From Camelus bactrianus (taxonomy: Eukaryota > Chordata > Mammalia > Artiodactyla > Camelidae), in the NCBI RefSeq assembly GCF_048773025.1, contig NC_133558.1, positions 28,698,501 to 28,762,500 of the forward strand: a DNA stretch of 64,000 nt, written 5' to 3'. Below, piece after piece: positions 34,561-63,399 of this stretch. A program made the position numbers and the translations under genes. Position 1 is the first letter of the stretch. Each line of letters starts with the position of its first letter. The notes beneath the pieces are model-generated. The model was not told the DNA's origin and searched no databases. It was given only the letters and a program-made list of their open reading frames with translations.

Positions 34561-34689
34561 TTCAACAAAAACTATGGTTTAATTCCCTACTATGTAAACA
34601 TTTGTGGAACAAGAACCAAAGGGTCCTCTTTACTTAGGGCTCTGTGATAAGACGTCCTGTCTCTTTCTGTCTTATAGAGTGGGCACTCT

Positions 34690-34832
34690 GTGTCCGCAAA
34701 TGCTGAACCTTGGATACAGAGGGCTGACTGCACAATGCCATCTTATCCAAGGGACTTGAGCATCCTCGGATTTTAGTATCCGCGGTGGTCCTGGAATCAA
34801 TCCCCTGTGAATACTGAAAGATGGCTGTACAT
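34690..34832 (-). repeat. Tigger/MER2-type DNA transposon fragment
   Basis: The plus strand reads GGATACAGAGGGCTGACTGC, GACTTGAGCATCCTCGGATT and GTATCCGCGGTGGTCCTGGA, matching one end of MER2/Tigger elements as recalled. Confidence 0.75.
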
Positions 34833-35265
34833 GGTGAATGATTAGGCATGGAGTATTTTGGCCCATGATGGAGTGTTCTGAATTCAGATATGTTGTAGAT
34901 TGTGACTGGAGTGATGGTAACTTTTGCCTAGCAACCTCCCCTTTTATGCTCCCTGTCTACTATCAAAGTCCCTCCTGAGGGAAGGTCCTGTGAGAACAAA
35001 GCAAAAACAAGGTAGGTAAGAAACATGGCAGATGAGGACACCCTATTTCATCCAAGGATAAATTCATGTCAAGATGCCATGTATTCTCAATTTATTTAGC
35101 ATTAAACTTCAGAGTGAGATGTTGTCATCACAGGGCCATTATTAACCTGCTTATTTGGATTGAAAGATGAAGTATTTGACAAAGGGGATTGACTTTGCCA
35201 GTACATTTATGTAGCAGAGTCTACTCGTGTATTGAATGAGTTAAAAGTACCCTACAAGATTTAGA

Positions 35266-35345
35266 CAAAATATATATATATATATATATATGTATTCATA
35301 TATTTATGTGTATATAAGCATATATTTATGTCTATATATTTAAAA
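35266..35345. repeat. (TA)n-rich low-complexity repeat
   Basis: About 20 bases of pure TA at 35270-35290, followed by interrupted TATA/TGTA repeats. Confidence 0.85.
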
Positions 35346-35429
35346 TATCTCACAAAATAGACACATTATATTGTAAATATTTTTTAAATTTTTCTGAATA
35401 TTATGATGTTTTGACATCTTAAAAAAACC

Positions 35430-35900
35430 TATCTGGCTGGGGAGAGACTGTCCCTCCCAAAATAGCTAATTCCTAAAGATAACTTGCCTACAAGTATGCC
35501 TTTCATATGCAAACCAACCAATCCAGAGTTATACCCCCAACTACCTTCTTATCTAACTCACACAGCAAGTCAGTATTTCCCTTGACCTAAATCATGCCAG
35601 GTCTAGGTCCCCTATAGTTCACGGCCTACCAACATTATTTAAAGTAGCCAATCCTAAACCATTTGTCCTGCTCCACCCTGCTTTTCCCATAAAAACCCCA
35701 ATAAGGGCCATGGACTATGTTTTGCTCCTCTCCTGTCTTCTGCCTCCTGACCAACACTGGTGCTTCCCCTGTGGCCATTCATGGGGTGTGGTGATTCCCC
35801 TAAGGTCTGTAAGTATGATCAATTTCTTCCTTTCAAGCCTATTCAAGTCTTCTCCTGTGGCCTCACTGACTTTCCCATACTATATCCAACACATATGTTC
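35430..35900 (+). mobile_element. Probable solo LTR fossil (ERV1-like), family not assigned
   Basis: LTR-like plan: CCAATCC elements, a TATA-like CCCATAAAAACCCC near 35690, then a pyrimidine-rich R/U5-like stretch. An old, broken retroviral-type remnant. No internal region or matching second LTR is seen. Confidence 0.4.
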
Positions 35901-35934
35901 TTAAAGCATGAATTTTGTCGAAATAACCCAATTT

Positions 35935-36436
35935 TAAAGGTGGGCAAAAAATTCCATACACATTTCACCAAAGGAATGGCTAATGAGGATATGAAAATAA
36001 GCAGTTGAAAAAAAACGTACAAAATTACTACTCCTCAGGGAAATGCAAATTAAAACCACAGTGAGATACCATTTCACACCCACAAAAATGGCTAAAATAA
36101 AAAAGATAAACAATAACAAATGTTGGTCAGGATGTGAAGAAACAAGAAATCTTAGACATTGATAATGTAAATTGGTACAGAAACTCTGGAAAACAGTTGG
36201 TCAGTTTCTCAAAAAGATAAACGTAAATTTACCATAATACCTAACAATTTCACAATTAGCTATTTACCCCAGAAAGATGAAATCCTATGTCCACACAAAG
36301 GCTTTTACATGAATGTTTATAGCATTGTTAGAGCCAAAACTCGAAACAACCCAGATTTCCTTCAGTGGAGGAATGGATATACAAAATGTGATATATTCAC
36401 ACAATGGAATACTATTCAGGAGTAAAAAGGAAAAAA
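35935..36436 (+). repeat. Old LINE-1 (L1M), left part, interrupted
   Basis: ORF2 C-terminal landmarks (AATGCAAATTAAAACCACAG, then CAATGGAATACTATTCAGGA). Breaks off at TAAAAAGGAAAAAA (36423-36436) and resumes at 37362. Confidence 0.8.
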
Positions 36437-36576
36437 CTGAAATGCAAGATTGATTCTATATCTGAAAATCAACTAATGTAATATATTCTATCAGTAGAAT
36501 AAAAAACAAAAATTACATGATCATCTCAATGGACAAAGAAGAAGAATTTGACAAAACCCAGCATCCTTTCATGATT

Positions 36577-36629
<53 letters not shown>

Positions 36630-37347
36630 CACACATTCAACAAATTAGGAATTGGAGAAAACTTCTTCAACCTGATAAAGGTCGTATATGGAAAACACAC
36701 AGCTAACATCATACTTAATGGTGAAAAGCTGAATGCTTTCCCCATAAGATCAGGAACAAGATGTCTCCTCTCACCACTTCCACTGAACATTGTACTGGAG
36801 GTTCTAGCCAGGCTCATTAGGCAGGAAAAAGAAGTAAAAGACATCCAAATGGAAAAGGAAGAAATAAAACTATTTCTATTTACAGATGACATGATCTTGT
36901 GTATAAGAAATCCTAAGAGCCCAGAAGAAATTAAATGAATAAACAGGTTAAGCAAATGGCAGGATACAAGATCAATATTAAGAAATCAGTTGTACTTCTA
37001 TACTCTTGCAAAGATCAATCCAGAATGTAAGTTTTACACGTAAATACATATAAATAAAATGAAATAGGCCAGTCTCAAAAGGACAAATGTTGTATGCTCC
37101 TACTTATATGAAATACCTAGGCTAGTCAAATTCAGAGAGACAGAAAGCAGAATGCTGGTTGTCAGAGGCTGGAGAGAGGGTGGAATGGAGAGTTAGTATT
37201 TAACGGGTATTGAATTTCAGTTTGGGAAGATGGAAAAAGTACTGTATATAGATAGTGGTTATGAATGTGAGTATACTTAATACCATTGAATTGTACATTT
37301 AAAATGTTTAAAATGGTAAACTTTATGTTCTGTGTATTTTAGTACAC
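36437..37347 (+). repeat. LINE-1 inserted into the older LINE-1
   Basis: Begins within ORF2. The reverse-transcriptase motif appears as [14 protein letters not shown] at about 36860-36910. It then jumps to the 3' UTR near 37025, an internal deletion. It is flanked by a perfect 14-bp duplication TAAAAAGGAAAAAA at 36423-36436 and 37348-37361. A pure (CA)n run of about 55 bases lies at 36578-36632. Confidence 0.8.
36578..36632. repeat. (CA)n microsatellite, long and pure
   Basis: Over 20 uninterrupted CA units, then CACACTCACACTCACACA. Likely polymorphic. Confidence 0.95.
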
Positions 37348-37361
37348 TAAAAAGGAAAAAA

Positions 37362-37690
37362 GGAATGAAGTACTGATATGTGCCACTTGGGTAAAACTTG
37401 AAAACATTATGCTAAGTGAAAGAAACTAATCACAAAGGCCCATATATTATATGATTCCATTCACATGAAAGTCTCAGATAGGGAAATCTATAAATCTCTA
37501 TGGACTCAGGCTGGGGGCAAGGGCTAAGGAGGAGTAAAAGACTAATATTTGGAGGGTACAAGGTTTCATTTGATGTGATAAAAATGTTCTAAAGTATTTG
37601 AACATAATCTGTGAATAGACTTAAAACCATTGGATTGTACACTTTTTAGTGGGTGAATTGTTTATGTGAATTCTCTCTCATAAAGCTGTT
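37362..37690 (+). repeat. Old LINE-1 (L1M), right part of the interrupted element
   Basis: Continues the element of 35935-36436: AGGAATGAAGTACTGATATG, then ATTATGCTAAGTGAAAGAAA, ending CTCTCATAAAGCTGTTTTT. Confidence 0.8.
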
Positions 37691-37691
37691 T

Positions 37692-37835
37692 TTTAAAAGG
37701 GGAGCGAACTACTGATGCATGCTACAATGCTGGTGAACCTCAAAAACATTGCGCTAAGTGAAAGAAGCCAGGCACAAAAGGCCATGTGCTGTATGATTCC
37801 ATTTATATGAAAGGTCATTTGGGGGAAAAGAAGTA
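37692..37835 (+). repeat. LINE-1 (L1M) fragment, third copy in a row
   Basis: GAACTACTGATGCATGCTAC, then ATTGCGCTAAGTGAAAGAAG: the same L1 interval begins again straight after the previous copy's end. Confidence 0.7.
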
Positions 37836-37849
37836 ACTGAGGTGGTCTG

Positions 37850-39330
37850 GGCAGACTTCCTTCCCAGCCTTATTAAGACTAGCACCACTCAAAGTGACCA
37901 CACAAATGGTGATCTGGCAAGAGATGATGTGGGCCAGATGAAGCCTGGGTGTGGCAGGGGCCTTGCCCAGATTCAGCCCTCCCCACACTTGCCCCCTTGC
38001 CCTCTAGCAAATCACCTTGCTGATAACTATGGAGCAAAGTGTAGGCAGAAAGGAGAGAGTAGGCCAAGAGGGGACCAGCGAGTCAGAACCTACTATCTTG
38101 GTAAGCCACCATCTGAGAGAGCTCTTCTTCATTCCACTGCCCTCCCTTCCCTCCACCCTATCCTGGGCACTCAGCTAAATCTGCCCACCCCTACTCCCAC
38201 GATGAGTGCCTGGTCACCCATGCTCAGTTCACAACAATCTGAAAACTGATGTCAGTTTCCAAAGTTGTAGAATCTTCCTTTGTCCATCAGGTTTTGGAGA
38301 ATTTGGCCAATCTTCCACTCTGTGGATTGTGAATTACCTAGCGACCAATGATTTTTTCTTTCCCTCTTCACCTCCTCTTGCCACATCGTTGTTAGTACAA
38401 CAATTCCCCAAAGTGGAAGGAGACAAACTTGTACCTTTGGCCTCATTTTTAGAAACGATGGTGTAAAATTTCTCTAGGAAGCTGGATGAAACTAAGAAGC
38501 CATATGTTATTGGATGGAGGAATTGTTTGGTTCAAATTGTCTTTCCTCCTCTATATTCCGGGAAAATATAAATTGGTTGTGGCAGTTAGAAAGGATCCTG
38601 TTGTTGGTATGACTGCTTTGCCAAAATCCTTATAAAAAATTAGGACACTAGAGTGTTATGAAAATGAAGGGACCCTGCACCACCTTCTAAAGATGATCAG
38701 TGGGAACTCGAGCCCTGCTGATGTGTCTGAGCACCGAGTTCATCATGGGTGGGGGTGGAATGTGGTAAAGGAGAAGGAGTAATCTTTAACAGAGCCATTA
38801 ACTGCCCTTTTCACCCTCTTTTCAGAAGTGGACTCTATAAAGAACCCTCTTGTCCTCTGGCTCGTAGATCCCCACAATTAACTTGACCCCCATCCTGCTC
38901 ATACACATGCAATGAAACACACTTTAGCTCTGTATAGGACAATATGTTTATAGCGGCTAATGTAAACTTGCAAGTAGCTCTGTGGTATTGTTTAACTGTG
39001 TCCTGTATTTCTTGCCACTAGATAATTAGGTAAAGTGGCTTGATCAGATCTGAGTTAGATTTTTTGGCTAGAATATTTTATTTTTCATAAGGAGGCACAC
39101 AACTTCTGGTTGTCTCTCTTTTGTGAGTTAGCAGCCATTGATGATCAATGCCTAAATGATTATTAATTAACGATTAAGGGTTGTGAAATGCAACACTACA
39201 TTTCTTAATTTGTAAAAATAGTACCATTAATTTCTGATATTAGAGATATTAAGCTTCTTATTGAGATTAAATGGATAATGATAGCTACTTTGTTGAGCTA
39301 CTTTTTGGGGGGTGCTATATATACTTGTGT
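37850..39330. other. Intergenic DNA with no recognised feature
   Basis: Moderate GC. No gene or named repeat seen. An open frame at 37842-38249 (135 codons) starts within the L1 fragment's edge and has no known homologue. Confidence 0.5.
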
Positions 39331-39800
39331 GGGGTAGATACCAATACCATACCCTTTAAACAAGTAATAAAAACTAAGATGCATAAGTAACTTGTCCAAG
39401 TGCATACTGATAAAAGTTGTGGAAGAAAGGTCAGGATTCAAACCCACGTCCATTTAACTACAAAGCTTATATTCTTCCACTGCTTCCCTAAAACATTTAT
39501 TTATTGCGGGACTGCTTCTGAGCAAGGCGTTTGCCCTTAACACTTTAAATTAATTACTGAACTCTCTCAACAGTACTTTGGTATTGGTGTTATTGCCCAC
39601 TATGTGTATTTGTTTTGTTGTTGTTAATAGAGGTACTGGGCATTTAACACAGGACCACATGCCTGTTAAGCATGTACTCTACCACTAAGCTATACCGCCA
39701 CCCCTCTAACCCCCTTTGTAATGATAAAGAAACTGAGGTTCATAGAGGTTAGGTAACTTCACCAAGGCCAAACAGCTTTGGAGTAAGGAAAGGAATGGTT
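39330..39800 (-). repeat. MIR-like SINE sequence split by a camelid SINE
   Basis: Left part: GTAACTTGTCCAAGTGCATA, then GGATTCAAACCCACGTCC. After the SINE: TGATAAAGAAACTGAGGTTC, then GGTAACTTCACCAAGGCC. Both are reversed MIR landmarks; there may be two MIR copies instead of one. Confidence 0.55.
39607..39706 (-). repeat. Camelid tRNA-derived SINE copy 6 (minus strand)
   Basis: Reversed family sequence: AGAGGTACTGGGCATTTAAC, then GTACTCTACCACTAAGCTAT. More diverged than the others and with no clear duplication, so probably an older insertion. Confidence 0.85.
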
Positions 39801-39989
39801 TAAGCGTTCCTAAGCGATATTACTCGTCCGTGTAGCATGCACGTTTGGCTTCCCATCGCTGTAATCTTTGAGAATTAGAGTGCAATGCACGTACCTACTG
39901 CTACTTTGGGAGCGAGTACTCCGCATGAGAGGGTATGACTGTCGCTGCACTAGAGCTGAGATTAGTCCCCATGCATGTGCAGAAGTACA

Positions 39990-40480
39990 AGGGTGACGGG
40001 CAGCGGTGCGTCGGTTTCCCAAGGCTCGCCGAGACACAGCGGTGCGCATGCGCACAGAAGCCCTGTGAAGGGGCGGGACTAGCGACACCTGAGAGGTCAT
40101 CCCGCCTCTAGAGGGTGCCAAGCGAGCGTGGCCAGGGTCCCAAGCCGGCAGCACGCTCTTGAGAGTCCACCAGTGCTGGGAATATTGGGATCCGGTGGGA
40201 AGCAGCTTCTTCAGGTTAGAGGTTCCGGATCTCTGTAGGCAGGTACGCAGGGGAGTCAGTGGGAAAAGCCGATCCCGGGCAGGTGACCCGTCCAGACAGC
40301 TGCCAACCAACCCCTGGGAGCCAAACCAACTCCCTTTCTACAGCTGAGGTAACGCGAGAACGGGTGGGGTCTGGCTTCGGGGCGGAAGCGAGGGGAGGTC
40401 CTGGGTTGTGGGCGGGGTTGGAGGCGGGGAGATCTGGCAGGGGATGCGCGGTCACCCTGGGCCCACCCCCGCTTCCTGGT
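39990..40480 (+). promoter_or_regulatory. ABCC10: ABCC10 promoter with perfect NRF1 palindrome
   Basis: CpG-rich DNA upstream of the coding start. At 40043-40054 is TGCGCATGCGCA, a perfect NRF1-type palindrome. A GC box (GGGGCGGGAC) starts at 40070. Transcription probably starts between about 40080 and 40250. Possible donors for the non-coding first exon are GGCAG|GTACGC near 40242, GGGCAG|GTGACC near 40283 and CTGAG|GTAACG near 40349. I cannot choose between them. Confidence 0.7.
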
Positions 40481-40609
40481 CAGCGTCCTGCCCACCCGGG
40501 TGTCGCTCCCTGCCGACACCTTGCATTTGGGAACACGGATTCCCGTCTCTGTGGGAGGAACCTTCCCTCCCTCCTCCACCCTCGGCTTTCCCCCGCAGGT
40601 GAGGCCTCC

Positions 40610-59250
<18,641 letters not shown>

Positions 59251-59506
59251 GGCCCCGCGTCCTCGCCCTGCAGGCCCCTCTGTGCTCCCACTGCTGGGCT
59301 GTGCGGGGCTGCTTGTTTACACTCTCCTTTGTGGCTCTACCTCTCCTTCCCTTCCACAGAGGAGAAAGGGGTACCCTGGGTTCCTCCTTAGAAACCACTC
59401 CTTCTTGGGGGGCAGACCTTAGAAGCAGGTCTCTGCTCTGGCCCTCTTGCATCTGGGACTTCAGGTGGATTTTTCTGGCAAAGGAGCCCACATGCACTTC
59501 CATGGT

Positions 59507-59512
59507 TTTATT
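59507..59512 (-). terminator. DLK2: DLK2 poly(A) signal AATAAA (minus strand)
   Basis: The minus strand reads AATAAA 167 bases after the DLK2 stop codon. It lies inside the ABCC10 3' UTR, so the two converging mRNAs should overlap by roughly 70-80 bases. Confidence 0.65.
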
Positions 59513-59541
59513 TGATAAAATTCCCATCTTACATTCTGTGT

Positions 59542-59547
59542 ATTAAA
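59542..59547 (+). terminator. ABCC10: ABCC10 poly(A) signal ATTAAA
   Basis: ATTAAA, the commonest variant poly(A) hexamer, lies 292 bases after the ABCC10 stop and is followed by a GT-rich element. No AATAAA occurs between the stop and this site on the plus strand. Confidence 0.7.
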
Positions 59548-59678
59548 AAAATAATATTTCTGGTGTGAGGCTGAGGTGCCCCAGTGTGTGAACCCCAGCT
59601 GAGGGGTGGTGAGAAAGGACCACTCCAGTCTGAGCACTGGAGGAGATGAAGGAGGGGGCCAGAAAGCCCCCGCCTCCA

Positions 59679-60414
59679 TCACAGTGCTGTGGTCTTCCCA
59701 GGCTCGGGGGGCAGGTCCGGCGGCAGGGGGAGTCCTGCTGGCAGCATGCTAACCTGACACTCCTGGTCCTGGCGTGCCAGGGCATAGTGCGGGGCAGGAT
59801 AGCAACAGGGTCCAGGGGGACAGACACCCCGGTGCCAGGCCCTCAGGGTCAGCAACACTGTGGACAGGACCAGGATGGCAGTGACGGCCCCAAACACCAC
59901 CACAGCGACGAGGCTAGACTCGCCCAGTTCGGCCTCTTGCCTCCGCACCACCTCCTTCACAGAGATGCGCAGCAGACCGGCCCCCGCGCTGTGGGGGACA
60001 GGCCCGGTGGCAGGTACCACCACAGCTGAGGTGGGCCCTGGGAGGATGTCTGCTGTGGTGGCAGGATCTGGGATGGATAAGACCAGCTCACAGGTCTTGC
60101 CACCATAGCCACTGGGGCAGAGACAATCAAAGTCATGGACGCGGTCCCGACAGCGGGCCCCTCTCTGGCATGGGCGGCTGGCACAGTCATCCAGGTTGAC
60201 GGTGCAGAAGCGTCCAGCAAAGCCCTCAGGGCAGAGGCAGGAGAAGCGGTTAATACCATCCAGGCAGGTGGCGCCATTAGCACAAGGCCGCATCAGACAG
60301 TCATCCACATTTACCTCACAGCGGGCACCCACGAAGCCCGCCAGGCAGCGGCATGTGAAGTTGAGGGCAAAGCCCTGGTCATCCTGGCACTGCCCACCAT
60401 TCCGGCACGGGGAC
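59679..60414 (-). CDS. DLK2: DLK2 coding exon 5 (EGF 4-6, membrane span, tail)
   Basis: Acceptor ACCCAG|GTCCCC; TGA stop at 59681-59679; 736 nt. It encodes EGF-like repeats 4-6, the stalk, the transmembrane helix and the tail in one exon. Confidence 0.97.
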
Positions 60415-63206
60415 CTGGGTGGGGTGGGAGAGGGCATTTTACTGACTTCCACCTGCAGGGTAGCCGAGGTCGACATCCTGATCACCTCCAGCTGTGTCAC
60501 TTTGAGCCACTCTCTGAGCCTCAAATGCCTCATTTTAAAAATGGGATAAGAGCAGTACCCAGCTTCCCAAATTGTGAGGGTTAAACGAGATAATCCGAAG
60601 TTAAGCATGTAGCAGAGGGCCCGACCAAGAGACAAGGCTCAAGGCAAGTGTACTATTATTATCCTCACAGGCTCTCAGGTCTGCGGTGGAAGTTTGAGGG
60701 ACAAGTCCAGCCCTGCAGGACATTTCTTCGTTCACCATGAGGCATAAAGGCTGCTGTGTGGAACAAGATCCTGGGAGGATGAGGGGAGACCCAGGTCCTC
60801 AGCCTTCCCAACCAGGGTAGTCACACACTGATGCGTTACACCTCCAGCCCCTATAGATTTTTGTTGGAGAAATGGGTCAAATGGTACCAAGAAAGTTGAG
60901 AACCCGAGGGATACTTTGGCAGGCTGGGGTTTTATTCTCAGGTGCCTCCAAGACCCTTACCCCTAACCCTTCACCACCACCCTCTCAACAGTCCTCCCTC
61001 CTCTCTCGTGTCACCAGATCCTCATCTAACCTGGGACCCGCACTCACCCTGCCTGCTCACAGGGTCCAGCCTTGCGCTCGCAGTCACGCCCATGGAAGCC
61101 TGATGGGCACACACAGTGGTACTCGCCACCCCCGTCATATACACACTGGCCTCCGTTCCGACAGGGGGACTGGGTGGTACAGATGTGTTCATCTGGAGAG
61201 GAGACCAGGAGGGCTCTGGGATAGCACCCTGACCTGCCCAGGCCCCACCCAAAGCTCTGTGAGTGTGGCTTGTGCTACAATCCCATCCTGGGCTGGTACG
61301 GATGTAGTGGGGGAAAACATCATCACTGAATTTGGAGTCAGGAGGTGCCCAGCCCTGGCACTGTCAGTCTGTCTCAAAGTGACTTTGGGCATGTTGTATC
61401 TCATCTGTGGAGCTCAGTTTCCTCATCTGTAACATGAGTACAATTTTCAGCAGCTGCCTTGCCTGCCATGCAGGATTGTGTTGAGGACCAATTCAGACAA
61501 CAGATAGGTGTAAAGTCTGTAGTTATAAAATACCATATATCTGAAGGTTTGAGCTGGACATAAGAGGTGCTCAGTAAATAAGGACTGATGTTCTCCCAAA
61601 ACACATGGAGTCCCCAGCCCCACAGATATCCTCTCTACTCCCCTACCTTTGTCACAGAACTTGCCCGCCCAGCCACTGTGACAGATGCACTGCCAGGGCT
61701 GGTGGCAGGTACCATGCTGGCAGCCAGGCATTCTCACACAGCGCTCACAGTGCAGCCCCTCCCAGCCTGGGTCACACCTGATAGGGAGAAGCACAGGGTC
61801 AGGGCTGTGGGTCGGGGGATGTGAGGAAATGGAGGAGGCAAGATCAGAGTCTCTGGGTAACAGGAGACAAACGTGACAGCCCCTAAGGGAAAGCAGGCCT
61901 ACCCCAGGTAGATAGAGGGCTGTGCAGGGTCACAGGACACATATATGGAATCAGACCATCAGACACCAGCAATCAAGTCCTGGTTCTGCGCTTTGTCTAA
62001 CCTTTCTGATACTCAGTTTTCTCATGTGTAAACTGGGATACACCTTGGAGGGGTGTTGAGGAAGAAATTAAATAAGATGATTCCTGTAAGTGCCCCCAGC
62101 ACCATTCCTGGCCTGTCTGAGATGCTTAGAAAGGTCTTTTAAAAACAGTGACCTTGAAAGGTCATCAGAACTATTTTCCCACCCTGATTCCAGGGCAAAG
62201 ACCAATATATTTCAGAGCATCCCATGCACCCCCAGACTCTCCAGCAGCTTGCCCTGTCAGCTCATTTCGTTGTGTCCAGATACACGTTCCTCCTGCTACA
62301 GAGTTTGCCCACCCCCAACCCCAGAGAGTCAATTACTCAAATTCATCAAGACAGACCCTCTTTCACAAGTGTTTCTCCCCAGCAACCCTCACAACAGCCT
62401 TTCTTTTCCAGGCTAAACCAAGTCTCAATGTAGCTTTCCTTTATTTCTCCCTTTCCTCATGGCTTCCAATTTCTAAACTTCCTCAAGCTTTAGGACTTGC
62501 TGTTGGTGTCTTGAAGAGGAATGTTTCAGAATTCCTAGGTCAGACTTGGGAGAGTAACGTGGGAAGCCATAAGCTAAAAGAGGCAAAGGAGAGGCAAGGC
62601 AAAGAGGAACTGGAGGTGGGGGACGGGTGCAGTGCTGGCCATTTGTCCTGTGCCCTGTGCCCTGTGCCTGACGTTATAGGGAATGAGCAGTAGAGTCTTA
62701 AGCCCCTAGTCACATTGCTCTGGGGCCTGATCTGGTTGGGGGTGTGGAGGCCCGGAAAATGCAGAGGGATTGGGAGCACGTGCTCAGGAAGGTACCTGCA
62801 GGAGCCGTCAGGAGCACAGCAGCCGTGGGCCAGGTCACAGTGGGAGCTGCAGTCATCGGCTGCAAGAGATTGATGTGGGAGGAGTGAACCCGGGGTCAGG
62901 GTTCGGCTGAGATGCAGGGCTCGGGAAAAGATGCAGGGTCCCAGCAATAGGGTGGGCTCAGCTCTGGGACAGGGTAGAACTGAGACTCATTGCATTTCAA
63001 AAGGATGTCCTGGGTGTCGCCGATCCAGCGAGTCGGAGCGGCTGCAGTGCCGTCTCTGGCCTGCAGAGGTCAACGTGCAAGCGAGGGACGGTCGGACAGG
63101 GCCGGGACCCGAGCCTGGGGGAGCACTCACCTCGGGCAGGCTGAACGGGTGCCCCCAGGATGCACAACAGACACACGAGATGTAGGCAGCGGCAGCCGCT
63201 GGGCAT
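59679..63206 (-). CDS. DLK2: DLK2, delta-like non-canonical Notch ligand 2, complete
   Basis: Coding exons 63131-63206, 62796-62859, 61647-61777, 61048-61192 and 59679-60414 join in frame to 383 residues, the human length. The ATG at 63206-63204 gives MPSGCRCLHLVCLLCILGAP, a signal peptide (about 1-26). Six EGF-like repeats follow at about 27-58, 62-89, 91-129, 131-172, 174-210 and 212-248, with regular cysteines (for example CANGATCLDGINRFSCLCPE). A stalk, one transmembrane helix (LVAVVVFGAVTAILVLSTVL, about 305-325) and a short cytoplasmic tail ending KTTAL complete it. No DSL domain is present, as expected for DLK proteins. Known role: a type I membrane protein that modulates Notch signalling and adipocyte differentiation. 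It converges on ABCC10. Confidence 0.97.
60485..60662 (+). repeat. MIR SINE in DLK2 intron
   Basis: GAGCCACTCTCTGAGCCTCA, then AAAAATGGGATAAGAGCAGT and GAGGGTTAAACGAGATAATC. Confidence 0.8.
61048..61192 (-). CDS. DLK2: DLK2 coding exon 4
   Basis: Acceptor TCCAG|ATGAAC and donor GCAGG|GTGAGT; 145 nt. Encodes EHICTTQSPCRNGGQCVYDG and the rest of EGF-like repeat 3. Confidence 0.95.
61370..61580 (+). repeat. MIR SINE in DLK2 intron
   Basis: TCAGTTTCCTCATCTGTAAC, then GCAGGATTGTGTTGAGGACC and AGAGGTGCTCAGTAAATA. Confidence 0.8.
61647..61777 (-). CDS. DLK2: DLK2 coding exon 3
   Basis: Acceptor ATCAG|GTGTGA and donor CAAAG|GTAGGG; 131 nt. Encodes CDPGWEGLHCERCVRMPGCQ and EGF-like repeat 2 (HSGWAGKFCDK). 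Confidence 0.95.
61965..62110 (+). repeat. MIR SINE in DLK2 intron
   Basis: TACTCAGTTTTCTCATGTGT, then GAGGGGTGTTGAGGAAGAAA. The rest of the intron up to 62796 shows no exon. Confidence 0.7.
62796..62859 (-). CDS. DLK2: DLK2 coding exon 2
   Basis: Acceptor TTGCAG|CCGATG and donor TGCAG|GTACCT; 64 nt. Encodes DDCSSHCDLAHGCCAPDGSC, the first half of EGF-like repeat 1. Confidence 0.94.
63131..63206 (-). CDS. DLK2: DLK2 coding exon 1 (signal peptide)
   Basis: Donor CCCGAG|GTGAGT. Encodes residues 1-25 plus one base. The exon may extend 5' to 63261, where a minus-strand acceptor (CCAACAG|G) is seen. That would give 55 bases of 5' UTR here. Confidence 0.93.
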
Positions 63207-63229
63207 GGTCAGCGCCAGCCCCAGGAGGG

Positions 63230-63251
63230 AGGGACGGACGGACGGACGGGC
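63230..63251. repeat. DLK2: (GGAC)n short tandem repeat in DLK2 5' UTR exon
   Basis: About five GGAC units about 25 bases 5' of the DLK2 start codon (minus strand reads GTCC units). It lies inside the predicted second exon. Confidence 0.85.
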
Positions 63252-63399
63252 GTGCAGACACCTGTTGGGTGGCACAGGCTGGGAGGCGGCCGGACACGGG
63301 GATAGTGGCATGGATTCCAGTTCCGAGTGACAGGAGCCGAGGGGGTAAAGGGGCGTCCAGACAGAAGAAGGAAGTGAGGGCAGCGAGAGGGCGGGGGCG

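Larger units (their letters stand above)
59251..59565 (+). other. ABCC10: ABCC10 3' untranslated region
   Basis: About 315 bases from the stop codon to the expected cleavage site just past the ATTAAA signal at 59542-59547. A GT-rich stretch (TTTCTGGTGTGAGG) follows, as expected for a downstream element. Confidence 0.75.

Noticed and set aside
37842-38249. Plus-strand frame of 135 codons before ABCC10
   Set aside because: Begins at the edge of an L1 fragment. The composition is not protein-like and no homologue is recalled.
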